DNA of 64,000 nt, from the NCBI GenBank assembly GCA_021791495.1, contig JAJYWN010000067.1:1-64000 (forward strand), in the 5' to 3' direction. The notes beneath the pieces were generated by a model, which made no database searches, had not been told where the DNA came from, and worked only from the letters and a program-made list of their open reading frames with translations. This DNA comes from Bacillota bacterium (lineage in GTDB: Bacteria; Bacillota; Sulfobacillia; JAJYWN01). Both the position numbers and the translations under genes were made by a program. Below, piece by piece: positions 9,728-18,915 of the stretch; positions within the stretch are counted from its first letter, which is position 1; every line of letters begins with the position of its first letter.

Positions 9728-10414
9728 GTGCTCTTCGGTTGGGATCCGACCATGGTCGTGTTGATTCCCGCGTTGGTCTTGGCTTTCTACGCGCAATCTA
9801 AGGTGCGTTCGACCTTCGCCCGATACAGCCGGGTCACGCTGGCGAATCCGGTAACGGGCGCCCAGGCCGCGCGTCGGATCCTGGACGACGCCGGGCTTTC
9901 CGACGTGAGAATCGAACGAATCGGCGGTCAGCTAGCCGACCACTATGATCCCCGGAAGCGGGTCTTGCGGCTGTCCGGCGAAGTCCACGACTATCCATCG
10001 GTGGCGGCCGTGGGTGTGGCCGCCCACGAGGCGGGACACGCCATTCAGCATCAGCACGGCTACGTGCCGCTGGCCTTCCGGAACGCCATCGTGCCCGTGG
10101 CACAGTTCGGCTCCAATGCGGCCTTCATCCTGTTCCTGGCGGGCTTCTTCTTCCAGGCCACAGGGTTGATGGACCTGGGCATCCTGCTGTTCGGCGCGGC
10201 CGTCCTGTTCCAGGTCGTGACGTTGCCTGTGGAGTATAACGCCAGCGGCAGGGCCCTGGCCATTCTTGCCGACAACGGTACCGTGACCACCAGGGAACGC
10301 CAAGGGGTGCGTGAAGTGCTGAACGCGGCCGCACTGACCTACCTGGCCGCTGCCCTCATGGCTGTGCTGCAATTGGTCCGTCTCCTCCTCCTCCGCGGCA
10401 GCCGCCGCGACTAG
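9728..10414 (+). CDS. YugP-type putative zinc metallopeptidase (membrane)
   Basis: GVAAHEAGHAIQHQHGY (HExxH-like), several TM segments; RBS aaaggagg upstream of GTG 9728. Confidence 0.87.
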   Translation: MLFGWDPTMVVLIPALVLAFYAQSKVRSTFARYSRVTLANPVTGAQAARRILDDAGLSDVRIERIGGQLADHYDPRKRVLRLSGEVHDYPSVAAVGVAAHEAGHAIQHQHGYVPLAFRNAIVPVAQFGSNAAFILFLAGFFFQATGLMDLGILLFGAAVLFQVVTLPVEYNASGRALAILADNGTVTTRERQGVREVLNAAALTYLAAALMAVLQLVRLLLLRGSRRD

Positions 10415-10434
10415 GTGGCGGGGGAAGGTAGCTC

Positions 10435-11103
10435 GTGGCATCACTTTTCGTCTACGTCATCTGGCCCCTCATACTCTTTGTGTTGCTGAATATCATCTTC
10501 ACTCCGAGCGGGCTGCCGGCCCGCTCGCGGCATATGTGGGTGACTTTTCCGTTCCAGCTGTGGAAGATCGCCACGAATGAAGCCCTGAGACGTAATCACG
10601 CCCTCGAGCACGCCACCATCAACGTCATCGAGGAGACCTACGGTCCCCAGCCTTTGGCGGGAGCGGCCACGGCCGGCGGTTTCGTTCTCCGGGGAGTCAC
10701 CTCGCCGCGCCTGGTCGAGATAGCCGCGAAGCGAGGCCTGTACCGCTTGAAGCAGGGCGAACGGCGTCTGGCGGTTCACGGCCGCTGCGGGACCAGTATC
10801 GGGCTGGCCAACCTGTTGACATCCACCGCGGCCGTGGGCGCCCTTTTCGTGGCGGGCCGCGGGAACTGGCTGGCCGTCCTGATGGCGGTGTGCGCGGCGC
10901 ATCTGGCCGGTCCGTATGTGGGGCGTTGGGCGCAATCGATGATTACCACATCCTCCCGGGTGGAGAAGCTGGAAATAATTGCAGTGGAGGCGACGCCGCG
11001 GTTGGCCGGGTTCTACGGGCGGACCATGCCGGTGATGCCGGTGGAGGTCTTCGTTTCGACACGAGCCGGGAGGGAACAGACCTGGAGCACCGCCAAGGTA
11101 TAA
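10435..11103 (+). CDS. DUF6391-like membrane protein
   Basis: RRNHALEHATINVIEE motif, hydrophobic segments, adjacent to rsmB. Confidence 0.65.
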   Translation: MASLFVYVIWPLILFVLLNIIFTPSGLPARSRHMWVTFPFQLWKIATNEALRRNHALEHATINVIEETYGPQPLAGAATAGGFVLRGVTSPRLVEIAAKRGLYRLKQGERRLAVHGRCGTSIGLANLLTSTAAVGALFVAGRGNWLAVLMAVCAAHLAGPYVGRWAQSMITTSSRVEKLEIIAVEATPRLAGFYGRTMPVMPVEVFVSTRAGREQTWSTAKV

Positions 11104-11114
11104 GGCAGACCCCC

Positions 11115-12515
11115 TTGCCCGCGCGGGCGCGGCTTTCACCTGCCCGCGCGGTGGCGCTCGTTGTCCTGGAACGGGTGCGCCGTGGCGACCAGTTCGTCAA
11201 CGACTCCCTGGACCTCGAACTGCGGCGCGCCGCTCTGTCATCTTTGGACCGGGCGCTGGCCACCGAACTGTGCTATGGTGTCCTGCGGCGCCGTGGCACC
11301 ATCGATTACTACCTTGACCAGGTGTCCGCCCGCCCGACGGGCCGCATCGATCCGCCGCTCCTGGATGTCTTGAGGCTCGGCGCCTACCAGCTCCTCTTTC
11401 TCGACCGCATCCCCGAGCACGCCGCCGTGTCCGAGGCCGTCGCCGCCGCCAGGAGGCTCGGTGAAGGGCAGGCTTCTTTCACCAACGCCGTCCTGCGCGG
11501 CTTGTTGCGGCGCCGGTCCGAACTCCGGCTTCCCTCGCGGGAGACCGATCCCGTGCGCTTTCTGGCGGCGGCCGGTTCCCATCCGACCTGGCTGGTGGAG
11601 CGCTGGGTGTCCCGTTACGGGCTGGAGGAGGCGGAGGCCTTGTGCCGGGCCGATAACGAACCGGCGCCCCTCTCGCTCCGCGCCAATACCTTGAAGGCTT
11701 CGGGGAAACAGGTATCGGAGGTTTTAGGAGCGGCGGGGATACGGGTCCGTTCCGGGTCGCTGGCACCCGAGGCCCTGGTGGTGGAGGGGCAGGCCAAAGG
11801 CGTCGGCGACGGGAAGAGCGCCGGCGGCGTGGAAAGCTGGCCCGGCTTCGCCGAAGGTCTGTTCTACGTCCAGGATGAGTCTTCGATGATGGTGGCCCGG
11901 GCCCTCAGCCCCGAGCCCGGGATGCGAGTCATTGACGCCTGCGCCGCTCCCGGAGGGAAGACGACCCATCTGGCCCAGCTCATGCGGGATCAAGGGACGG
12001 TCGTCGCCAACGACGTCTCCGAGAGGAAACTGGCGCTGATTAGTGAGAATCTCGCCCGCCTGGGCGTCCGCTCGGTCCAGACGGTGCTCGGCGACGCGTC
12101 GGCGCTGGCCGGCCGCTTCGCGGGATGGGCGGATGCCGTCTTGGTGGACGCTCCTTGCTCAGCCCTGGGAGTGGCCGGCCGCCGACCCGACGTGCGCTGG
12201 CGGGTGAAACCGGAGGATCTAGCCGGCCTGGCCGCGGAGCAGGCGCGCATCCTGGGCTCTATGGCGGCTTGCGTCAAGCCCGGCGGGGTCATGGTCTATA
12301 GCGTTTGTTCTCTGGAACCCGAGGAGGGTGTGGGGGTTATCCGGGCGTTCCTCCAGGGGCATCCTGATTTCCGTCCGGAAAGCCTGGCGCCGTGGGTGGG
12401 GGAGGCCCTGGACGGCGAACCCGGGGTGGGCGAGGGCCGGTTGCACCTTATGCCGCAACGGCACGGTTCGGATGGTTTCTTCCTGGCCCGGCTGCGTCGC
12501 TCGGGTCAGGGGTAG
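11115..12515 (+). CDS. rsmB: 16S rRNA (cytosine(967)-C(5))-methyltransferase
   Basis: NusB-like N-terminus, DACAAPGGKTTHLAQ, VLVDAPCSALG, YSVCSLEPEE; the track start 10890 lies inside the upstream gene; TTG 11115 is a likely start. Confidence 0.92.
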   Translation: MPARARLSPARAVALVVLERVRRGDQFVNDSLDLELRRAALSSLDRALATELCYGVLRRRGTIDYYLDQVSARPTGRIDPPLLDVLRLGAYQLLFLDRIPEHAAVSEAVAAARRLGEGQASFTNAVLRGLLRRRSELRLPSRETDPVRFLAAAGSHPTWLVERWVSRYGLEEAEALCRADNEPAPLSLRANTLKASGKQVSEVLGAAGIRVRSGSLAPEALVVEGQAKGVGDGKSAGGVESWPGFAEGLFYVQDESSMMVARALSPEPGMRVIDACAAPGGKTTHLAQLMRDQGTVVANDVSERKLALISENLARLGVRSVQTVLGDASALAGRFAGWADAVLVDAPCSALGVAGRRPDVRWRVKPEDLAGLAAEQARILGSMAACVKPGGVMVYSVCSLEPEEGVGVIRAFLQGHPDFRPESLAPWVGEALDGEPGVGEGRLHLMPQRHGSDGFFLARLRRSGQG

Positions 12516-12526
12516 GGGCTGTCAAC

Positions 12527-13639
12527 ATGGCTGAAGCGCAGCAAGAGAACCTCATCGGTCTCACTCTGGCGGAAATGGGCGACCGCTTGGCGGCCTTGGG
12601 CCAGCCTGCTTACCGTGCCCGCCAGCTCTGTGCCTGGATCTATCCCCGGGGGGAGACCCGTTGGGAAGCCATGACCGACTTGCCTGCCCAACTCCGAGAG
12701 CTGCTGGCGGCCAGTTTCCGCCTCTCTTGGCCGGAAACCCGTCGCACCCTCGTGTCGGACGATGGGACCGTGAAGTACCTTCTCGGCCTGGACGACGGGG
12801 ACACCGTTGAGGCGGTCCGCCTCCTCTATCGCTACGGGCCGGCTTTTTGCTTGTCCACGCAGGTGGGCTGCGGAATGGGCTGCGTTTTCTGCGCCAGCGG
12901 CGCCGGGGGTCTGGCCAGAAACCTGACCGCGGGCGAGATTCTGGGTCAGGCGCAGCGATTGCGGGCGGACCTGGGGATGACGACCGGAGCGGCCGGAGCG
13001 GGTGGCAGAGGCGGCGCGACTGGCCCGGCGGGCGCGGTCGGCCCCTCGTTCCATGTCGTCCTGATGGGCTCGGGTGAACCCTTGGCCAATTTCGACGCCA
13101 CCCTTCGTTTCATAGAGATTCTGCACGCCCCTTGGGGGCTGGCCCAGAGCCACCGCCACGTGACTCTTTCCACCTGCGGGCTGGTCCCCCAGATCCGGCG
13201 CCTGGCCACTCTGGGCCTGCCCGTGAATCTGTCCATCTCGCTTCACGCACCTAACGACAGGCTACGACCTTCACTGATGCCCGGAGTAGCTTCGTTTCCC
13301 GTGAGGGACGTGGTGGCGGCGGCCGACGACTACGCCAAGGCTACCGGCCGCAGGGTTACCTATGAGTATTCGCTGTTCAAAGGCGTGAATGATTCAGTGG
13401 CGCTGGCGCGCGAGCTGGGCCGGCTGCTTTCCGGTCGCCTGGCCCACGTCAACTTGATCCCCGGAAATCCTGTGCCCGGAACAGGGCTCGCTGGTTCCTC
13501 CGGCGAAACCATTCGCGGATTTGCGGTGGTTCTCCACGAAACGGGCGTGCCCGTGACGGTCCGCCGCGAATTGGGGTCAGATATCAACGCGGCTTGCGGC
13601 CAGCTCCGCGGGAAAGCCCGGGCAGGTGAAAAACAGTGA
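12527..13639 (+). CDS. rlmN: Dual-specificity 23S rRNA/tRNA m2A methyltransferase (radical SAM)
   Basis: STQVGCGMGCVFCASG, RNLTAGEILGQ, VNLIPGNPV, NAACGQL; ATG at 12527. Confidence 0.95.
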   Translation: MAEAQQENLIGLTLAEMGDRLAALGQPAYRARQLCAWIYPRGETRWEAMTDLPAQLRELLAASFRLSWPETRRTLVSDDGTVKYLLGLDDGDTVEAVRLLYRYGPAFCLSTQVGCGMGCVFCASGAGGLARNLTAGEILGQAQRLRADLGMTTGAAGAGGRGGATGPAGAVGPSFHVVLMGSGEPLANFDATLRFIEILHAPWGLAQSHRHVTLSTCGLVPQIRRLATLGLPVNLSISLHAPNDRLRPSLMPGVASFPVRDVVAAADDYAKATGRRVTYEYSLFKGVNDSVALARELGRLLSGRLAHVNLIPGNPVPGTGLAGSSGETIRGFAVVLHETGVPVTVRRELGSDINAACGQLRGKARAGEKQ

Positions 13640-14460
13640 AGAACGCCATGGTCTCCGATGTGGGCCTGGTGCGTCCGGTAAACGAAGACAGCCTTGTATA
13701 TGAGGTCTTGGACCCCGCACGCCCCATCGTCCTGGCGGCGGTGGCCGATGGTGTCGGCGGGAATGTGGCTGGGGAAGTGGCCAGCCGGATGGCCACCACT
13801 GAGCTGAAGGTAGAAGTGGCCGACCGTGGTCGGGCGGTCTTGGCGACCGAAGACGCCGGGGCCCGCGAGAGCGTGGCTAAGTCGCTCTTGGCCCTGGGGT
13901 TCGAACGCGCTCAGACAGCCATCCGCCGCGAGGCGCAGTTGAAGCCCGAACTCACCGGGATGGCTTCGACCTTGACGGCCGCTCTCTTGGTGGGCCGCGA
14001 CCTCTTCATCGCCCACGTGGGCGACAGCCGGGCCTACCACTGGAGCGGCGGAACCCTGACTCAAGTATCGGAAGACCACTCTCTGGTGGCTTTCATGGTC
14101 AAGAACGGTTCCCTCACCCTGGATGAGGCGCGCGTTCATCCCCACCGGCACGTGCTCACTCAGGCCTTGGGTACTGACCAGAGTCCCGTGGTGGAACTGG
14201 CCTTGGTCCGGGTGGCCCCGGGGGACCTGGTACTTCTGTGTACCGACGGGCTGTCCGCGGTGGTCGACGACGGGGAACTCGGCAGCGTCCTGGCATCCGC
14301 GGCGGCCGACAGCGATAGGATCAACAACCTTGCCCAGGCCGTGGAGCGGCTGGTGTCCATGGCCAAAGAGCGGGGAGGCCCAGATAACATAACACTCATC
14401 CTTATGGAAATGGACCAGGTACACGCGGTAGCCGGAGAGGGGGCCAGCCATGATCGGTAG
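13636..14460 (+). CDS. prpC: Stp1/PrpC-type PP2C Ser/Thr phosphatase
   Basis: DVGLVRPVNEDS, VADGVGG, AHVGDSRAYHW, GGPDNITLI; paired with PASTA kinase. Confidence 0.95.
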   Translation: MKNAMVSDVGLVRPVNEDSLVYEVLDPARPIVLAAVADGVGGNVAGEVASRMATTELKVEVADRGRAVLATEDAGARESVAKSLLALGFERAQTAIRREAQLKPELTGMASTLTAALLVGRDLFIAHVGDSRAYHWSGGTLTQVSEDHSLVAFMVKNGSLTLDEARVHPHRHVLTQALGTDQSPVVELALVRVAPGDLVLLCTDGLSAVVDDGELGSVLASAAADSDRINNLAQAVERLVSMAKERGGPDNITLILMEMDQVHAVAGEGASHDR

Positions 14461-16336
14461 GGTCCTCGGCCGGCGGTACGAAGTCCTGGAACGCCTGGGT
14501 GGCGGCGGTATGGCCCTGGTCTATCGTGGTCGCGACCGCCTGCTGAACCGCACCGTGGCCATTAAGGTCATGCGTCCGCAGCTGTCCGGAGACGACGAGT
14601 TCATCCGGCGGTTCAAGCGGGAGGCGGAAAGCGCCGCCGGTCTGTCACATCCCAACATCGTCGGTATCTACGACGTCGGCCAGGAGGAAGACATCTACTA
14701 TATCGTTCAGGAATACGTCGAAGGGCGTACCCTGAAGGACAAGATCGCCGAAGAGGGCCCTCTGTCGGCCGAGGAAGCCGTGGTGCTGGCCATCGACATC
14801 GGCGATGCCCTGGCTTACGCGCACCGGCATAAAATAGTCCACCGGGACATCAAGCCGCAGAACATCCTCATATCGAAGGAAGGGCGCGTCAAGGTCACGG
14901 ACTTCGGTGTGGCGCGGGCGGCGACGACGGTCACCTTGACCAATACGGGGAACGTGGTCGGCTCCGTCCACTACTTCTCCCCCGAGCAGGCCCGCGGCGG
15001 GTATTCCGATGAGAAGTCCGATATCTACTCCCTGGGCGTCGTCCTTTTCGAAATGGTCACCGGCCAGGTGCCCTTCGAGGGAGAGACCGCCATCACCGTG
15101 GCCCTGAAGCACGTGCAGGAGCAGCCGCGGTCGGTCCTCGAACTGAACCCTGACGCCTCGCCGGAGCTGGACCACATCGTTCAGCGGGCCATGCGCAAGG
15201 TCCCGGCCGAGCGTTATCCCAGCGTCGAGCACATGGTGGCCGACCTTGAACGGGTGAGTCGCGGCGAGCCCGCGTCCGCCGACGGGGCGGATCTCCGCGA
15301 CTCGCCGACCATGGTCATGAAACCGGTCCGGGGGGTCCCGCCCAAGTCCGGTAACGGGCGCCCGACCGGGCACGGACGCCGTCCGAAAGGAGGCATGTCG
15401 CCGGCCGCCAAGGTCCTCATCCCCGTCGGGGTGGCCCTTTTCTTGTTTGCCATCGGTTTGAAAGTCCTCATCGATTGGTTCAATGTGCCCACGGTCATCG
15501 TGCCAAACGTGGTGGGCAAGCGGGTCCAGGAAGCCGAGCAGGTGCTCCGGGACAGCCGGCTCACCTATACCACCATTGACTCCATTCACGCGCCCGAGCA
15601 GGCGGGCACGATCATCTGGCAGGACCCACCGGCCAATGACCAAGTCCGCGCCGGACGGACCATCGAGTTGAAGGTCAGCCTGGGGCCGGAGATGGTGACG
15701 GTGCCCGACGTGGTGGGACAGCACATCCGCGACGCCGAGATCAAGCTGGGCGACGCTAAGCTGAGCATCGGGGCGCGGGACACCAAGTACGACAACACCA
15801 TTCAGAAAGATTATGTAATCTCGCAGAACCCCCGTGCGCCCACGGTAGTGCGCGCCGGGGAGAAAGTAGACCTGGTTATCAGCCTCGGGCCGTCGCCGAC
15901 TTCTTTCGCCATGCCGAACCTGATGGGCGAGACGCTGGCCAACGCCCGCCAGCGCATCACCGGTCTGGGCCTGCTCTACGGCGGGCGGGACACCCAGGTC
16001 AGCGCCCAGCCCATCGGGACGGTCCTTTCGCATAACCCGCCCCCGGGGCGGGACGTCAAGCCGGGCGACTTGGTCACTTTCGTCGTCAGCCGCGGCGGTT
16101 TCACCACGGAGAATACGTTTACGCATAACTTCACGGTGCCCACCGACGGACCGGCCCAGCAGGAGATCCGCATCGAGTTAACCGATGCCATCGGCACCGA
16201 AACCATCTATCAGAAGACCCACGCCGCGGGGGAGGCCCTCTACATCCCGGTACGTTGGGTGGGGCGCACGGGCGTACTGCGCACGTACGCCAACGGCGTT
16301 CTTATCGGCGAACTGCCGCTCAAAGCGGGGTCCTGA
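14450..16336 (+). CDS. prkC: PASTA-domain Ser/Thr protein kinase
   Basis: Kinase motifs (IVHRDIKPQNIL, VTDFGVAR), one TM segment, three PASTA repeats (VIVPNVVGK, VTVPDVVGQ, FAMPNLMGE). Confidence 0.96.
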   Translation: MIGRVLGRRYEVLERLGGGGMALVYRGRDRLLNRTVAIKVMRPQLSGDDEFIRRFKREAESAAGLSHPNIVGIYDVGQEEDIYYIVQEYVEGRTLKDKIAEEGPLSAEEAVVLAIDIGDALAYAHRHKIVHRDIKPQNILISKEGRVKVTDFGVARAATTVTLTNTGNVVGSVHYFSPEQARGGYSDEKSDIYSLGVVLFEMVTGQVPFEGETAITVALKHVQEQPRSVLELNPDASPELDHIVQRAMRKVPAERYPSVEHMVADLERVSRGEPASADGADLRDSPTMVMKPVRGVPPKSGNGRPTGHGRRPKGGMSPAAKVLIPVGVALFLFAIGLKVLIDWFNVPTVIVPNVVGKRVQEAEQVLRDSRLTYTTIDSIHAPEQAGTIIWQDPPANDQVRAGRTIELKVSLGPEMVTVPDVVGQHIRDAEIKLGDAKLSIGARDTKYDNTIQKDYVISQNPRAPTVVRAGEKVDLVISLGPSPTSFAMPNLMGETLANARQRITGLGLLYGGRDTQVSAQPIGTVLSHNPPPGRDVKPGDLVTFVVSRGGFTTENTFTHNFTVPTDGPAQQEIRIELTDAIGTETIYQKTHAAGEALYIPVRWVGRTGVLRTYANGVLIGELPLKAGS

Positions 16337-16338
16337 TA

Positions 16339-17286
16339 GTGGCATTCAGTTTCGACTCGGGAGTGGGCCTGAGTGCCGGCAAGCCGGGCATGCGGGAAGG
16401 CCGGGTCGTCCGGACCCACTCGAACATCTGCTACGTCTTGGCCGAGGGCCGGCAGGTGGAGTGCGTGTTGCGGGGGCGACTGAAGCGGGAAGACCGCCGG
16501 GCCATGGTGGGGGACCGGGTCCTTTTCACCAGCCAGGTCGGTGGTGGCGGGGTTATCGAGGAGATTCTCCCGCGCACCACGGTCCTGGCGCGGCCACCGG
16601 TGGCCAACGTGGACCAGGCCATCGTGGTCTTCACGATCAAGCAGCCCGACCTGAACCGGCTGCTTTTGGACCGTTTCCTGGTCGTCGCCGAACGCGCCGG
16701 ACTCAGCCCCGTCCTCTGCCTGAACAAGGTCGACCTGGCCACACCCGATGAGGTGGAACGGATGCGCGATACCTACCGCCCTGCCGGGTATGAGGTGCTC
16801 CCCGTCTCCGCCAAGAAAGGCCAGGGCCTGGACCAAGTCCGCGCCCATATCGGCGACCGCCTCTCGGTCTTGGCCGGCCCCAGCGGCGTCGGGAAATCGA
16901 CTCTGTTGAACGCCTTGGTGCCGGGGCTCAGTCTCCGCACCGGTGAGGTCAGCGCGAAGATTCAGCGCGGAACCCACACCACCCGGCACGTGGAGCTGGT
17001 GCAGGTGGAGGGGTTGGGGGCCATCGCGGGGGCCGTCGCCGATACCCCCGGGTTCACTGGGGTGGATATCGCGGACCTGGCTCCGGCGGACCTGGCCCCG
17101 TGCTTTCCGGAAGTGGAACGCCTGTCCCAAGGGTGCCGGTTCCAGGGATGCCTCCATCACAAAGAACCCGACTGCGCCGTGAAGGCGGCGGCCGGCACCG
17201 CCGATCTGGCCATCTCAAGGTACGAGAACTACGTATCGCTCTTGGAGGAACTCTTGAAGGCGGAGAAACACAAGTACCACCACTAG
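16339..17286 (+). CDS. rsgA: Ribosome small-subunit-dependent GTPase A
   Basis: Circularly permuted GTPase: [27 protein letters not shown]-terminal zinc motif CRFQGCLHHKEPDC; GTG 16339. Confidence 0.95.
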   Translation: MAFSFDSGVGLSAGKPGMREGRVVRTHSNICYVLAEGRQVECVLRGRLKREDRRAMVGDRVLFTSQVGGGGVIEEILPRTTVLARPPVANVDQAIVVFTIKQPDLNRLLLDRFLVVAERAGLSPVLCLNKVDLATPDEVERMRDTYRPAGYEVLPVSAKKGQGLDQVRAHIGDRLSVLAGPSGVGKSTLLNALVPGLSLRTGEVSAKIQRGTHTTRHVELVQVEGLGAIAGAVADTPGFTGVDIADLAPADLAPCFPEVERLSQGCRFQGCLHHKEPDCAVKAAAGTADLAISRYENYVSLLEELLKAEKHKYHH

Positions 17287-17300
17287 GAGGTCTCCGGACT

Positions 17301-17972
17301 ATGACCCTGCTCGTGGCCCCCAGCCTACTCGCCGCCGACTTCGGCTGTCTTGCCGCGGAGGCGGCGCGGGCCGAGGACGCTGGGGCCGACATGCTTCATC
17401 TGGACATTATGGACGGTCATTTCGTACCGAATCTCAGCTTTGGGCCGGACATGATCCGGGCCATCCGAAAAGCCACGCGGGGCATCCCCCTGGACGTCCA
17501 TCTGATGGTACAGCACCCGGATGACCTGGCCTCCGCCTTCGTCGATGCCGGCGCCGCCTACCTCACTGTGCATGCCGAGGCCGGCCCCCATCTTCACCGT
17601 AGTCTGCAGAATATCAAGAAGCTTGGTGCCAAAGCCGGAGTGGCGGTCAACCCCGCCACCTCCGTGGATTTCCTCCCCCACGTGGCCGGTCTGCTGGACC
17701 TGGTCCTCGTCATGAGCGTGAATCCAGGTTTCGGAGGCCAGGCCTTCATCCCCGAAGCGGTGCCGAAAGTGAGGACCACCCGCGCCTGCCTGGACCGCCT
17801 CGGTCTCGCCTCGGTCCTGATCGAGGTGGACGGGGGCGTGTCCGCCGCCAATGCCGGCTCACTGGCCGCCGCCGGCGCCCAGGTCTTGGTGGCCGGCTCG
17901 GCCCTCTTCCGGCAAGCGGACCTCGGCGCCGCCATCGCCGGTCTGCGTACCGCCGCCTGCCCAGTCGCCTAA
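17301..17972 (+). CDS. rpe: Ribulose-phosphate 3-epimerase
   Basis: APSLLAADF, HLDIMDGHFVPNLSFGPD, VNPGFGGQAFIP, EVDGGV. Confidence 0.97.
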   Translation: MTLLVAPSLLAADFGCLAAEAARAEDAGADMLHLDIMDGHFVPNLSFGPDMIRAIRKATRGIPLDVHLMVQHPDDLASAFVDAGAAYLTVHAEAGPHLHRSLQNIKKLGAKAGVAVNPATSVDFLPHVAGLLDLVLVMSVNPGFGGQAFIPEAVPKVRTTRACLDRLGLASVLIEVDGGVSAANAGSLAAAGAQVLVAGSALFRQADLGAAIAGLRTAACPVA

Positions 17973-18050
17973 AGCTGTCTGTCACGCTCCCCAAGCACCC
18001 CGAATACCATACATGGGCAAACGGTCCGGCCCTTTTGGCCGTTTGGAGGG

Positions 18051-18221
18051 GTGGGCGTGCGCTTTTCGACTCGCAGTACGGGTGAACCGGTGCGGCGGCT
18101 CATAGGGGTCCTGGCCATCGTCTTGGGAGTGCTGTTCGTCCTAAAGACCTTGCCGGCCTGGTTCTGGCTGGTGGCCGCGGGTATCGGCCTCATCGCCGCC
18201 GGATGGAGGGTCTTGAAGTAG
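18051..18221 (+). CDS. Small membrane protein (56 aa)
   Basis: My own reading: GTG start, VGVRFSTRSTGEPVRRLIGVLAIVLGVLFVLKTLPAWFWLVAAGIGLIAAGWRVLK*; two hydrophobic segments; ends 31 nt before spoVM; below the ORF-track size cut-off. Confidence 0.6.
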   Translation: MGVRFSTRSTGEPVRRLIGVLAIVLGVLFVLKTLPAWFWLVAAGIGLIAAGWRVLK

Positions 18222-18252
18222 GAACACACCTTGGTGGAGGGGGTAGACGAGG

Positions 18253-18339
18253 GTGAGGATTACCGTAATCAAATTGCCCAGGGGCTTGGGGCTGCTGGTC
18301 GGGGCCGTCTTCGGTCTCTTCGGCGGCAAGCGGCGTTAG
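18253..18339 (+). CDS. spoVM: Stage V sporulation protein M (28 aa amphipathic peptide)
   Basis: My own reading: VRITVIKLPRGLGLLVGAVFGLFGGKRR*; aligns to remembered B. subtilis SpoVM MKFYTIKLPKFLGGIVRAMLGSFRKD (IKLP at 6-9, G13, V16, A18, G21, F23); same rpe...spoVM...asp23 neighbourhood. Confidence 0.9.
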   Translation: MRITVIKLPRGLGLLVGAVFGLFGGKRR

Positions 18340-18385
18340 GGCCGTTCCCCATCGTTCCCGGCTTCCACGGCCGGGATGGAGCTAC

Positions 18386-18412
18386 GACGGGTTGTCATCG
18401 ACCCGTCTTTTC
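18386..18412 (+). terminator. Rho-independent terminator after spoVM
   Basis: GACGGGT-TGTCATCG-ACCCGTC followed by TTTTC. Confidence 0.75.
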
Positions 18413-18552
18413 TTTATACTATATACTAATACCAGCTTATAGTCAGCTGCGTTCGATGCAGGAATCGCCAACTGTCAACAGAAATCCCCATTTGGACCGA
18501 ATGCCGATAAGACGAGGTTGCCGGGTCGGTCTCCGAGCGTGGAGGACGGTCG

Positions 18553-18915
18553 ATGTCAAGGGAAGCCGATACCCCATACGGCCGGATCACCATCACCGAC
18601 GAGGTCATCGCCACCATTGCCGGCGCCGCCGCCACGGAATGCTACGGCATCGTCGGCATGGCCTCAAGGAAGATCAAAGATGGCATCGCCGAGCTACTGG
18701 GCCGCGAGAACCTTTCCCGAGGTGTGGAGATAAGTGACGACGGGCAGAAGGTCGACGTCCGGCTCTACATCATCGTCGGATACGGCACCAAGATCCGCGA
18801 GGTCGCCCATAACGCTGCCGAGCAGGTGAAATATGTCCTCCAGAGCACAACCGGCCTCGCCGCCCCAAACGTCAGCATCGTGGTCCAGGGAGTCAAAGTC
18901 CGCGATGGACGGTAG
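18553..18915 (+). CDS. Asp23/Gls24 (YloU/AmaP) family protein
   Basis: GRITITDEVIATIAGAAATECYGIVGMAS, VDVRLYIIVGYGTKI; precedes DAK2 gene. Confidence 0.93.
   Translation: MSREADTPYGRITITDEVIATIAGAAATECYGIVGMASRKIKDGIAELLGRENLSRGVEISDDGQKVDVRLYIIVGYGTKIREVAHNAAEQVKYVLQSTTGLAAPNVSIVVQGVKVRDGR

Noticed and set aside
14645-16126. 493-aa minus-strand ORF opposite prkC
   Set aside because: Shadow ORF of a confident PASTA kinase gene; biased composition and no recognisable domain.
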